A DNA stretch of 64,000 bases, taken from contig JARGXX010000001.1 of assembly GCA_030374765.1 (NCBI GenBank), positions 186,001 to 250,000 of the forward strand, read 5' to 3'. Positions within the stretch are counted from its first letter, which is position 1. Each line of letters starts with the position of its first letter. The notes beneath the pieces were generated by a model that did no database searches, was not told the origin of the DNA, and saw nothing but the letters and a program-made list of their open reading frames with translations. Below, one piece after another: positions 32,582 to 44,125 of the stretch. The position numbers were made by a program, and so were the translations under genes. This DNA is from Agarophyton chilense. Its lineage: Eukaryota; Rhodophyta; Florideophyceae; Gracilariales; Gracilariaceae.

Positions 32582-35029
32582 ATTGCATTCATTGGTCAAT
32601 TACAAGGATATAAAAAATGGCCTCACATGAGGCCAATTAGCATCACATGAGGCCATTGCTCGTATAGACAGCAGGTCAACCGTGCAACATATGTCCTAGT
32701 GAAACCCTAATCGAGGCCACGTCCCTAGGACGCGTGTAAATCACGCGTTTGTGGCCAACCGAGTGGGCAATGACGCTCAACTACTATCTGTACTACTCAT
32801 AATAAACGCAAAGACTAAAAACGACAGAATTCGTTGGTAAATACCGTCATGGGGTTAAAAATTCATACGTACCTCGTCATGTTTGAATCAGGTATCCAAG
32901 ATGACACGCACCACATCTGAACACATCGACATAAGTGTATGCTGGTCACCATTTCAATCTCCCAGTAGTGGGATCTAATTTCAATATGCGGATAAAAACT
33001 CGTTCAGAAGCCTACGCTCTCCTGTTTGCGTTCTATTCAATACAATGGTTAGCAATGTGCTGGCGAGGATATTCAACTTTCTATATATACTCGTTGATTA
33101 CATTCTAAAAAACTTCGGTCGGTCCCGTGCCCCATGGGAAAACAACATAAATACTGCCAAAAACAAACCACAGTCGTACTTCTTCGGATTCCGTTTCGTT
33201 TCTCATCAAATAATTGGGATTGCAACTGCAAAGTATGCTTTAATCGTGGACGCACTTCGCGTTCCCTTGGAATATTCTCCGCCGAAGGCATGGCTTCCGT
33301 ACCAGATGCTGGTTTGCTTCTAACCGACTACTTACGCATCATTTCTCCGGTTTGCGTCGTTGTTTAATAAGAATGCGGTGTAAAAAAAGCGCTTTTATTA
33401 AGTTATACAAACGGAAACGGGATAAGTCCGGGTGAAATTCTAGTTCTGGTAATCGAATAGTGGGGTCGGTGCAACCGCATAGCGTTTTCGGTTTAAAAGA
33501 CTATTTTTCGCAGCAGCAAGTCAACAGCTTCTATTCATGCAGCTTTAGGATTTCATGGTTGTCAATAACTTTGCTAGGCACCTGTTGAATATCCCATGTC
33601 ATAGGGTTTCCTCTCCCACTTTTGGCTATACCACACCAAACTTAAGATTAGATACCTCGAACGTCTGGCAGGCCTGAAAGAAATACATGAGAAAAGTATT
33701 CCCAATGCGGGCTGAAAGACAGTGTGTTGGAACTGATCGCTCACTTGTGATTAATTTTTCTTGATGCGCTCGATCGCGCGAACCATCTTCTTGGAAATAA
33801 TCCGCTCTGAACAGCGAGCACATTGCCGGCTCGGGTATATGGTCTCGTACTGAAATGAGGACATCAAACGCATTCTTATAACATACTGAAGCACTTAGTG
33901 TGTTCCTGTACAACGATGTTTTTCGCATCCCGAAGCCTGTTAAAGTGATTATATCGATGTACATCTATTTATTTAGTAGAACTGTTCTTATCTTTTCAAG
34001 CATACTTATTCCATGCTCTGCACCATTGCTATATCCACATCGACTATCCGGAAAGCTGATTCGGGTTTTACAAGGCTCAGTAGCAGTACCGACCGTGGTA
34101 TGTCCTGTTACGGGTTCCCGTTGCCGTTCGTTTTTTGGACTTTCGCATTCCTGCTCATAGATAAAAAAACGCCCAAATGATGCCGAGGATCCTAGACTAC
34201 AGCAACTAGGTTGACTGGGCCTCGGTCTCTCTTGAAAAAGATGGAAAGGCAAGCGGTGGCCGGAAACAGAACCTCTGTTCAGGACGCTGAACTTCGCTCG
34301 CGGGTTATTTCTTCCCTCCACCCCTGACAGAGACATCAGCTATCCCCAAAAAGCTATCAAGCTTCTCTATGCTCAACAATACATCCCAAGGGGCATCTTA
34401 GTGGTTTTTGTGATGCATATAAGTATAATCACTCCAAAGGCTGCAAAAAATCGATGCTCGATAGTGAACCCAATGATGGGATCGATTAAGCCAAGGCGAT
34501 GGATAACCAAAACAGAGAAGCACTAGGCACCCTTTGGAACTACTGCCTGGCGTATGCGCACCTAAACAGATCTGCGTGGTCTGCTCCCGCCGCTACAGCT
34601 GTTGGTGAACCTTCGACACCATCGCTAAGAATTCTTAACCGTGTTGTATCCATTTCAGTAAAGGCGAGTGCCTCCCCAACAAGTCTCTTCAGAGATCATC
34701 TTGTTCTTTCGAGCGGTGGGACCTGGGATTAAAGTTGTAAGTCGTATCTTTGTGGAGAGGTGCGCGAAATTGACTTCCGCTTTTTATAAAATCCTTCCAA
34801 GTGTTACCCACTCCCACTTGTGAAAATGGAGCTGATATCGAACGGAGAATGTATCTTAGCGACGAAGTAGTGTTTCCAGCTCCTGGGTACTGCAGCGATA
34901 GAATCCAATAATTCCATGTAATTTACGAATCTTTCTTTCTTTCTTCATTTTCATTTCTTCTTCTTTCTCTCCACCGAGGTGGTTTAACTATCCCAATCAG
35001 GTGGTGGAGATTGTCGAGGAAATAATTTT
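32582..35029. other. Intergenic with unassigned frames
   Basis: Frames at 33045-33323 (plus, 92 codons), 33626-33964 and 33965-34336 (minus) and 34499-34732 (plus) show no motif I can name. Part of it should be the 3' end and LTR of the minus-strand chromovirus marked by the chromodomain at 35.1 kb. Confidence 0.3.
34926..34972 (-). other. Polypurine run, possible polypurine tract of a fossil chromovirus
   Basis: On the minus strand a roughly 47-base purine-rich run (GGTGGAGAGAAAGAAGAAG then GAAAGAAAG units) lies just downstream of the fossil chromodomain, where a polypurine tract would be. A simple microsatellite is equally possible. Confidence 0.3.
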
Positions 35030-35216
35030 CATCGCTCGGAGGTGACCAGGAATCTTTTTTGAACGCGGGAAAGGAGATATCGGATAATCTGCCTCGGACT
35101 CGAAGCCATAACCGTACAAATAGACAGGGTACTGAACGTTACAATCGCAGAAGTATTTGTTTCTCAAAATGTGACCGAAAACAGACTCCAGCTCGTAGAA
35201 TTCCGGGCTTGGCCGT
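35030..35216 (-). pseudogene. Fossil chromodomain, minus strand
   Basis: One open frame reads FYELESVFGHILRNKYF, VQYPVYLYGYGFESEADY, matching the EVE.IL.HR.R...F and VQYLV.W.GYG.E...W layout of chromovirus chromodomains, with the core Trp replaced by Leu. It marks another dead chromovirus in minus orientation. Confidence 0.55.
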
Positions 35217-36302
35217 GCTTATACCGCAGCACTTTTTTGAGAATATTTCGATGGTTTGGTAGGCCTATGAGGTTTAGTTTTTCATCAGTCCTTGCTTTCA
35301 TACTTCATTTAAAAAAACCAGGGAGTCATAGACATCGGTGTTGTGATTGATTTTACCGTTGTGTGGCATCTTTCCGCGATACAGTCACGCGATACTCTTG
35401 GAATTGAGAGAATGAGCTGGAGTCGTTCCCATGTAGCACACTCCTAATTCTGGGCACGATAAACCTCCGACACACCGTATGAATGAGTTACTGTTCTTAA
35501 GAGCATGGACCTATCTCGGTATGGCTGGTAGGTCTTCGCTAGTTTGCATAGCCGTTGTCATCTCGACGGTGATGAGTTGGACCTTAACACCTGTTGTGCC
35601 CCGGTGTGTCGTGAAATACTGATTCAACTTCTTTTGGAGTCGATTGGTAAATCTCTGAAATAGTTTGGTGTACTGTCACGTGCACGTGTCAACATATGAC
35701 TGAGAGAAATTCGCGCAGTTCCATGGTACACCTACCATGAGGTATTTCGCGACGACATTGCCCGCGACTTCGAGTGCTTTGGCGATACGTAATTGCATAA
35801 AGCGCATTATTTAGACATACCTTTTCAACCCAAGTAGCGTGATGGAGGTTGGGGTCGATCTACATGGGAAGCGTTTTGGTTACAACGGACTTCTTTAGCC
35901 ATCGCTATTGCACTCAGAAACGAATTGATTGATTCTGTATTCGGCGGGTGAACAATTTAAATGCATCGATTTGTACTCACGGTCATTCTCGAGACCAAGA
36001 CACTTGGAACGAGTTCGCAACTGCGCTGTTCGCCTGCATTGTTTTGCAGCTTGTTGGGTTGACCCTCTTCGTTCGAAGCATTATGGTGCCCGGGCTTTCC
36101 TTTCGTACCTCACGGGGCTAGAACTTCGATAGAAGGTGCTCTGGGAAACCCTTGAAGGCCTCTCCTTCTAAAAGCAGCGTAGATTTCCAACCTTGAACCA
36201 CCTCCAGGTCATCATCAAATGGACTGGCCGGTTCTTTATTGAGAGTTTGAACTTCGTACCGGCCAGAGTTTTCTCATCACTGCATGGGTGCTCTTCAGAG
36301 TC
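35217..36302. other. Decayed, possibly chromovirus integrase region
   Basis: By position the minus strand should carry the integrase of the fossil above. Scattered open stretches occur but no HHCC or D,D-35-E motif is recognisable. Confidence 0.25.
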
Positions 36303-36749
36303 CGTGAAGAAGCAATAATACCGGTTGAACCCGGTAAGTCATCGGGCCCTGAAGGATCTTGCAGGTGACACGTGTACGGGTCGACCTCAGGTGGACTCAT
36401 GTAGATTATTGTTTTATTTTAATTAGTGTAATAGATTAATGCTACAGTACCACGGGGATCTCAGCGCCTCGCCAGAACTATTTACTTGGCTGGAGTGACG
36501 CTTCTCCCTTAGAGTAAGGTAGGCACCGTTAGGATACTAAATAACCCCCTTTGGTATATTAGTTCCACCCTTTTATCTTCAAGCCATCATTTACGTAGCT
36601 CCAACGTGTAGGACTACGCAGTAAACGCCATCCCATTGCACCAAGTACTCTGGGAGTGCCACCGTAAAGAATTCGAACCTTAGGACCCGCTCTACCATGC
36701 TACCACCGGTCGAGACCCGTACGCTGACTTAACCCTTCATTGCGTTGCA
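36303..36749 (+). repeat. 5' LTR of Element 2
   Basis: Begins CGTGAAGAAG and ends GCGTTGCA. Antisense A-box/B-box at 36697-36669 (A-box perfect, B-box one mismatch). Confidence 0.92.
36669..36697 (-). promoter_or_regulatory. tRNA-like A-box/B-box pair, Element 2 5' LTR
   Basis: TGGTAGAGCGGG and GGTTCGAATTC on the minus strand, again six bases apart. Confidence 0.5.
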
Positions 36750-36751
36750 TT

Positions 36752-36767
36752 TGGGTCTCCCGACTTA
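36752..36767 (+). other. Primer-binding site of Element 2
   Basis: TGGGTCTCCCGACTTA follows the LTR by two bases. It differs from Element 1 by an extra G and one substitution. Confidence 0.65.
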
Positions 36768-36952
36768 GAAACATCAAGGAATAGTTGAACGGACCACTGG
36801 AACGAAGAATTATCCGGATTCTAACCTTTGGTTTAATTCCCCAACGGACCAGAAGTACAGAAGCAACCGCCATTACGAATGCAGGAAACACACCCAACCG
36901 ACCCGACCATAGCACTCCTACGACAGAACGGAGTGCGACTACAACGCCGGCG

Positions 36953-37977
36953 ATGTCGCCTGACCGTCAGGTTAATACCGCAAGCGACCGCAGGAGCACA
37001 ACGAGCCATCCGCAAGAAGTACTGACCCCACTGGATAACCCTGAAAGGATTCGTCGAGAACCCACGGGGGTAGCGCGTTTACGAGAACCCCTCACCAGGG
37101 CCACCTCTAGGCCAGGGACACCTCAAGGTGAAACCCCCCAGACCGAAGGAATTCGAGAAAACCTGCCCGCAGGTCTTGCCGACCCTCTCTGGCCCCGTCT
37201 CCGTGAGCTCTTCTCAACCCACCTGGATTCCATTATGGACGTGCGACTCGCTACGGCGATCGCTGACCATACGGATTTTATGATCGCGCAAATCATCCCT
37301 AAGGTATTGGAGTCTGACTTATTCATGGACTCCCTTCTACAGGCCTTTCAAGAATCAGTCACCAGACCGGCAGGCAATTTGGTCCCTAGGACCACCCCAC
37401 AAGAAATTAACCATCCGGTCTCCATATGGCAACCCCCTACCGAACCCCCAGGAGCGGCGGAATTATCCGCCCCTCGCCGGGAATACCATCAGGAAAACCA
37501 CGTGGTGGGCCAATCTAGGAGCAGAAGAGAGGCTCCGCGTCTAGATGAAAGACAGGTTGCCCATCAAGAGAATCCAAGGGAGGGACAAGCGAAGAGCAGA
37601 AGAGAAGCTCCGCGTCTAGAAGAGGGACCGCTTGCCCCAATCGACGGATTAAATGAGGTACAGCGACCTCAGGGCTCCATCGGATCTGATACAGAGATCG
37701 ATCCTTTAGGTCCCTACTCCGCTGGAAAGAAAAGCAGCAACCGCAGGAGAAAGAATAAAAGAAGTAACGAAAGAAGAGACCATTCGGAGACGAGTGATTC
37801 CGAATCGGCCTCGACCTAAACGACCGACTCGGAAGTGGATGAGGCTGCCGTTCGAGGCCTCAGACCACTGACAACGACAAACGACCTTTTCTTTAAGGTT
37901 CTAGACTACCGGAATTACCGGCTAGCCGACAGGTCCGCGAAATATTCTGGTTCGGTGGCTCGCAGAGTCACCAAATG
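36953..37977 (+). pseudogene. Element 2 gag, N-terminal half
   Basis: The Element 1 start ATG is ACG here. The next in-frame ATG is at 36953 (MSPDRQ). Same Pro/Arg-rich head, helical block and basic linker (SSNRRRKNKRSNERRD) as Element 1, with the identical TAA at 37817-37819. The frame continues through TNDLFFKVLDYRNYRL to KWAK, where the 2.9-kb insertion interrupts it. Confidence 0.82.
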
Positions 37978-38058
37978 TTTTATTACCGAGCGAATGCGTA
38001 GGTAATTTTTTTTTCCGAGTGAAACAATCCAAGACGCCTCTACATGGTCGGTTTGAAA

Positions 38059-38212
38059 CTTATCTCCACCTCCTCGCGGTGCCGGCCGGGCAGTATTAAC
38101 TGGCTAACGGAGAAAGTCAAGGAGTGATCCTTGGTGGGTGTGAAATCATATGCTATTAAGCAGATGTTTTCAGTTGCGACTTCTGACGCTAATAAGCGAA
38201 AGGATTCAAATT
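38059..38212 (+). repeat. Direct repeat, copy 1, inside the Crypton-like insertion
   Basis: About 154 bp (CTTATCTCCACCTCC ... GGATTCAAATT), repeated at 38504-38658 with roughly one difference in ten bases. Confidence 0.85.
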
Positions 38213-38503
38213 AGTGGGAAAGGTGGGACTGCAAGTGTGATGTGGGGAATACCCCACGAACACGACCAGTTTTCGAGACTATATTGATGACTAAGGTATG
38301 AAAGACTGCGAGTGTGATGAGGACGAAACTATATGCCTCGGGCACAACCGGAATTGATTAGGCGTCATGTAGAATCTACAATCTTAAATAATGTCACCTT
38401 TCTCACATTTCCGTCGCTGTGAGGCCCGAGAAGGTTTTTTAAGCTGTAAGGGTGAGTTGCCGAGGGGGATTAATTAGTCAAGAAAATATGGGCCGGATTG
38501 AAT

Positions 38504-38658
38504 CTTATCTCCACCTCCTTTGCGGTGCCGGCCGGGCAGTATTAACTGTCTAATGGAGAAAGTCAAGGAGTGATCCTTGGTGGGTGTGAAATCAGATGCT
38601 ATTAAGCAGATGTTTTCAAACACGATTTCTGACGGTATTAAGCGAAAGAATTCAAATT
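38504..38658 (+). repeat. Direct repeat, copy 2, inside the Crypton-like insertion
   Basis: Partner of 38059-38212, 445 bp downstream. It contains the codons at the start of the 38577 frame, so the first copy may be a duplicated gene start or promoter. Confidence 0.85.
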
Positions 38659-39098
38659 TTGCAGTTCTGGACAGGATTTTGGAATTTTCTGAATATTCTG
38701 GCTGGGCTGTGGAGAAGAATTTTATCTTCTCTGTGTGGGTGAGTCCTGAGAGAGGTAAAAGAAGTCGTTGGTGCTGTCTGTTTGTGTCTTGCTGTCTGTG
38801 TGTGTTGTTGCGGGTTGATTGGAGAACTCTCTCAGGACTGTTTTTCTCCTTCAATCTACATAGATACTACACGTGGACAACTGGACACGACAGACAGCTG
38901 TACGAAGCTCGGCGTTGGACAAATCTCCAAAGCAAGCGAGAGGCAGCAAGTCTTGCTAAAATAGTAGACTGTATCATTGGATCGTTTGGGATCATGAGAG
39001 CCCGGCGTGAATTGGCAGTTGAAGTCGCTCTACGGCGTTTGGCAGCCGTCATTATGGCGGAGAAGTCAGGCAACTGGGATGCTGCTCGCGAGCTATAG
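38577..39098 (+). pseudogene. N-terminal frame of the Crypton-like element
   Basis: 174 codons starting VGVKSDAIKQMF. The later part is helical and basic (YEARRWTNLQSKREAASL, RARRELAVEVALRRLAAVIM). Inside it 38739-38863 begins GTGAGT and ends TACATAG, so it could be a 125-nt intron, and it holds a perfect inverted repeat TCCTGAGAGAG/CTCTCTCAGGA (38744, 38827). The frame runs on past the stop at 39098 (ERYRRRLHTSAKLRREL). Confidence 0.4.
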
Positions 39099-39348
39099 GA
39101 GGATGACAACGAGCTAGTCCCGGAGAGATATCGACGAAGGCTGCATACATCTGCAAAATTACGTCGTGAACTCGCGGGGCGCTCCCAAAAAGATGAGTCT
39201 GTCCCGGGTGGCGGGGAGACGAATTAGGGAGTTCATTTAATAAAACAACAACAACAGCAACTCGGGGGATTTGGAGTAATGGACAGGCGGGACTTGCTTC
39301 CCCTACAGTGGGCGATCCCAGGTGGATCTGGGCATGTGCAAAAAACAA

Positions 39349-40478
39349 GCTAGTATGAATAGTCGACTAAGGCAGCGTTACGCAAAGTGGCGCATGCTGG
39401 ACACGGTTACTCGAAGACTTGTAGCAGGGCTTAATATCATAAATGCCGGGCATGTCTTCTCTCTAGAGCCTCAAGGTTAGGAGAGAAACGCGGTTCAGCG
39501 GTTAGCGACCACCTTCTTGCGAGACATCGGGGAGGCAGCGTGCCGCCGAAATTATTTCGTTGAGGCGGCTGCCGTCGTTAGGATGAAGGCATATTTTGTT
39601 ATGGTGAAAAGCACTCCTGGGGGCTTATCAACCCTGATCTGGTGTCATTGCCGGTCGAAGGACTGGCGGCGTCTGTGGACGTCTTGACATTATTGCCAGA
39701 AGATATTCGGGTCGCTTATGAGTCGCGAGAATCACAAGCGGAACCGAAGCGGGAAAGGGAGGCCCTCTGGAACCCCTTCTTTGGGGTTCAAGGAGAAGCA
39801 TAGAAAAAGCTTATTGAAAAGCTGGAGGGAGTGGGGATAATATCGTTACAAAGGGAACAAGCAGAAGTAACGAAGGGAGTTTTTGCGGTCCCAGAGAAGG
39901 TCGATGGTTATCTCCCTCCGGGGGATCTGTTGGGACTTGGAATTGACGATATTATGGTACTCGATCTGTCAACGAAAAGGCCGCACTATGGAAGCATGAT
40001 ATTTCTATTTCAAAGCGCGGCCGAAACGAGGCAGTAACAATACGGCCATAGATTATGGCAGTATTGTTGTCTCGATTGATAGAAAAGAAAAAGGGTATTA
40101 AGGGAACATAAGCTTTTTAAAATGCCTCCAGCACGATTTAGGGAGCATCTTCGGCGTGCCGCTGCGCGACTTTCGATAACACAAAGTGTTACCCTTCACA
40201 TGCTGCGGTTTGGCGGTGCCACAACCGATAAACTTTATGGTCGCCTCACCGACCATGAAATAAAGAACAGAGGTCGTTGGGCGTCAGATAAGAATCTTAA
40301 ACTCTACATACAGCCCCACAAGTTGTATGGGTTCATGAAAACATTGACAGACGCCCAGCGACTTCAGTTCGAGGCGGCTATTGCCAGAGCAGCAACGTTA
40401 TTCAACGTTACGCCACCCGCTTGGGTTGGGGGTCGGGAGAACGTGCAAGCACTAGAGGAGGCTAGGAGCAGAAATTAA
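39349..40478 (+). pseudogene. Tyrosine recombinase of the Crypton-like element
   Basis: Broken pieces (RLRQRYAKWRMLDTVTRRL, then the 69-codon frame 39831-40037) lead to the intact C-terminal 119 codons at 40122-40478. There HMLRFGGATTDKL supplies the His-x-x-Arg pair, RGRWASDKNLKLYIQ supplies the second basic/Trp position and the nucleophile Tyr. These are the C-terminal landmarks of the tyrosine-recombinase fold that cuts and rejoins DNA through a 3'-phosphotyrosine. The first Arg, upstream, was not located with confidence. Confidence 0.65.
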
Positions 40479-40861
40479 GGGAGGCTCCAGGACTTAGTGA
40501 TTTCTCGGTGGGTCAATTTCAGTTTTGGACGGAAAATTGATCAGAATCTAAAAAGTTCTGTATAAAATCAATAATTTCTGAAAAACTCTGATTTTCGGAC
40601 CTCATCGGGACTTCTTGGGTCCTGGGGTAGTATGGCGTGGAGATGGGTTTTGACGGAGGATGGGTTAAACCGGCTAAGGCTAGCTAGACTTAGGCGCTCG
40701 CATGGGCTTCGCGTGGAATTACAATTATAAATGCTTTACAATAAATCCTTAGAAATGTTGTTGTTTCAAATAGTATTCCTTTTGTTTAAACGCGAGCAGT
40801 GAGCGAGTGTAGTTCTATTAGCATACGAACGTAGAGAGCGGGCTAGATTGTTGCAAGTAGG

Positions 40862-42098
40862 AAATGGGCCAAACGGATGCAATTAACCATTAAGGACAAG
40901 TTCTCGGGTTCCGATCCAATTGCTGTCCTTATGTTTCTCAGTTTGTTCCGTACGGCCTGCGATCAGAGTGGTGTCCACGAGGGCGCCACTCTGTACCTTT
41001 TACAATTCTTCCTTACAGGACAGGCGCGTGACCGAGTGGTCTCGAAGATATCTAGCACAACTGACCTCGTGGATGCTCAAGACCATGAGCTCCTCAGGTC
41101 ATACCTTCAGGTTGTTCATTACATCTTGGAAACTTACGCCACGGATGGTGTTATAAAAGATGCCCGCCAAAAAGTAATATTTTTTAGGCAGAGCTCCAAC
41201 ATGACCGAATCGGCTTTCGCAGACGACCTATGGAAGAAGGCTTTTCGATGTGGAAGGTGTTCTTCGAAGGACGGCTTAAACGCCACTTCATCAGGGGATT
41301 GCTCCCTGCCATTCGGACGCATGTCCGCAATTACCACACGGAAAGCCCGCGATACTCCTTCCGAATGCTCGTCACTTACGCCGAGGGTTATGGAAAAGCC
41401 TATAGGACCTCCAGGCGCAACGCTGATATAGCCAGAGGACACGCAACTTCATTGCGTAAACCCACCCAAGCCCATTTGGTTAGCTCCACGGAGTCGGACA
41501 TGGATGCTTCAATCCATTACGCTGAATCGGGAGACGTCCTAGCCGTCAATTTCAGTGCTCCTCCATCCGGGCCCCCATCATATACCTCCCAGGGAACGGC
41601 AGCGACCACTGGACCACCCACACCCCAGTATTCTCCATTCCTGCCCCGAAAGGATGTTTTCGTTCGATCCCCCAGATCTTGCTTCCCTTACCTGTCAGTG
41701 ACCCAATCTTGTGACTGTACGAGGTATCTGCCTGAAGACGCACGTAAAACCCTCCTAGCCCTAAGGGAAGAGAATTAACGGGTGCGGAGATCCGAATGAA
41801 TGTATAACAGGTCACAGCAACGAACCACAGGGACCCCTGGAAGCTCACGCTATTCCACGCCTCCGGATACTCTGATCAAAACTTCGCAGGTTCACGCCAC
41901 TGGAAATCCTACGGATGACCCCGTGGAAGAATTTTATCCTCAGGAAGAAACGAAAACCCCATCGAAAAACTTCTGAAGGATCGATTCGAGGCAAATCCTC
42001 CCTCTTTAAGCCCCTGCCTCAACCAATTGGACGGTCATGAGCCAGAGAGCTCCTTACGTCCCAATACGAACCACCCACAATAGACCACTCAGGATGAT
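40862..42098 (+). pseudogene. Element 2 gag, C-terminal half
   Basis: Resumes in the pre-insertion frame (GQTDAINH-type junction, then QLTIKDKFSGSDPIAVLMFL), with ILETYATDGVIKDARQKV. The frameshift near 41250, the stop at 41776 and the Pro-rich tail are as in Element 1. It has extra private stops near 41973 and 42008. Confidence 0.82.
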
Positions 42099-42104
42099 CC
42101 ACAA

Positions 42105-42949
42105 TTGAAACTCAGTAACGACCCCGTCTGTATTCTAAGGAAAGAGAACTATAAAGTTCGAGTAACCGTAGGAATCCGTTCCAACAACTCTCGAGTGACC
42201 ACAGCTGTATTTGACACAGGCGCTGGTCTCAACGTGGTCCATCCTAAGCTGCTCCCACTGGGGTGGCAAGATTTCGTTCCGGTAAGGAAGACCCCAATGA
42301 TTACCGATGCATCACGTAGACTAATGGACATTAAAAAGATAGTACCACTTCACCTCCAATTAGGACAATTCAAAGTCCGCACGTTGTTTCTCGTATGTCC
42401 TAACTTGCGCGCTGAGGCAATCCTAGGGACCACCTTTATCGATCGATACATTTAAGCCATTTATCCAGGCCTCAAAAAAGTCGCGTTCTACCGCGCACCT
42501 TTCATCTGCACAACCGGTCCCGGCCCAGGGCCAGAAGCTAACCGCTAACGAGCGATTGTCTCCGAAAACACGAAGTCCAATAAGGTTCGCCTGTCAAAGG
42601 CCATAACGATACCCCCGATGACCCAAATTGCTGTATCGGTCCATTCCCAGTCTTCAGGTCTCGTAACGATTCAGAACCACCCAAAACGGTTCTGAAGCAG
42701 CTTACCTTGATGTCCAATGGAGTAATGGACATCCACCCCAACAGGTCCTTTTTGGTCAAAATCAGCAACTTCCGAGATAAACCAGCGCGGTTACCTAAAG
42801 GTACAGTGATTGGTATCACTCTATCCGCACCCGTGGCCATTATAGAGTTCGAAATGGATAACATTGGGACGCCAACTCCCGACGAGGACGTCGACTCTTG
42901 GGAGGGGACTGTCGCCATCGGCGAAGAATTCGAATCCTATGGGCCCTAG
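42105..42949 (+). pseudogene. Element 2 retropepsin and linker
   Basis: Active site VFDTGAGLNVV and C-terminal AEAILGTTFIDRYI, then the same TAA as Element 1 at 42453. The linker has the same TAA and frameshift, then is open at 42707-42949 (RLPKGTVIGITLS). Confidence 0.83.
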
Positions 42950-44125
42950 GTACTTGATCTCCTCAGGGATTACCAGGCGATGTGGTCAGGTAGATTGGGC
43001 ACAATCAGAGCCACTACACATCGCATTGACCTCCAGGATGATGCTAGACCACAGTTACAGCACCCATACCGTACCGGCCTTAAAGGTAGGGAAATTGTCG
43101 CCGACCAGATGGACAAGATGCGCAAAGCTCAAGTCATAGAGCCGCCGCCACCAAACTAATCCGAATCGGCAAGTCTCCTTGTCCTCGCGGCGAAGAAAGA
43201 CGGCTCCGTCAGGTTCTGTATCGACTACAGGAAGCTGAACGCAGTAACCAAGAGGGGCTCATACCCGATACCCCACATGGACAACTATCTGGATTCCTTA
43301 GGAGAAACTGTCGTATTTAACACACTGGACGCTAACTCCGTATACTGGCAAATCCCTTTGGTCGAAGATGCGAAAGCGCTGACAACCTTTACCACCAATG
43401 AAATTCTGTTCAGATTTACTCGCACGCCCTTTTGTTTGAAGAACGCACCAGCCACTTTCCAACGGGTAATGGACATTATACTGTCCAGAGTCAAATGGAA
43501 GTTCGCCTTGGTCTATTGGGATGACGTTATAATCTTCTCACGGACCGTAAAGGAACTCCTTCGCCACGTGAAGAAGGTGCTAACAATCCTACAGGACGCT
43601 GGAGTAACACTGAAATTCCGTAAGTTTGCTTTCTCCCAGGCCTCAGTGGACTATCTCGGTCACGTCGGCCTCCCAGAAAAGCTAAAAGTGGCCACACGGA
43701 CAACGAATGCGATTCGCCAGGCTAAGCCTCCTAGGACCCATACGGAACTACGATCCTTCGTGGGCTTGTGCAACCTTTACCGACGGTTTGTCCCAGAGTT
43801 TGCCAAGATCTCAGTCCCTCTTAACGCGATGCTGAAGAAGCGAATACTTTCGAAGTTCGAAGCACTTACGGACGACCAGTACGAGGCATTTCAGACCCTA
43901 AAGGATAAATTTCTGAACCCATCCATGTTGGCATTATCAAAGCCCAATAGGCCTTTCGGCCTGGACACATATGCCTCTGATGTGCAAGTGGGTTGTGCAC
44001 TGCTAGAGGAACAGGAGTCACCGAAGGAATATCGCCCTATTGGCTAATGGAGCAGAACGCTCACCAGCGCGGAGCGAAACTACAGTACAACCGAAAAGGA
44101 ATGTATAGCCGTCGTATGGTCCGTA
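42950..44125 (+). pseudogene. Element 2 reverse transcriptase
   Basis: Open for 257 codons at 43277-44047: NTLDANSVYWQIPL, FCLKNAPATFQRVM, VYWDDVIIFS, YLGHVGLPEK, SFVGLCNLYRRFVPEF. Upstream KKDGSVRFCIDYRKLN lies after a TAA (43157) shared with Element 1. The start of RNase H (GLDTYASDVQ) is in frame, then the shared TAA at 44045. All visible RT catalytic residues are kept. Confidence 0.88.

Larger units (their letters stand above)
37978..40861 (+). mobile_element. Crypton-like tyrosine-recombinase element inserted in gag
   Basis: Comparison with Element 1 shows 2884 extra bases between two copies of AAATG (37973-37977 and 40862-40866). There are no LTRs, no terminal inverted repeats and no RT motif. 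It encodes a tyrosine-recombinase C-terminal domain. A lone YR gene bounded by a short direct repeat is the Crypton pattern. DIRS and Ngaro elements would carry RT. The internal frames are broken, so this copy is inactive. Confidence 0.65.

Noticed and set aside
38474-38854. A 126-codon minus-strand frame in the Crypton-like insertion
   Set aside because: It is opposite the frame that leads into the recombinase and has no motif of its own.
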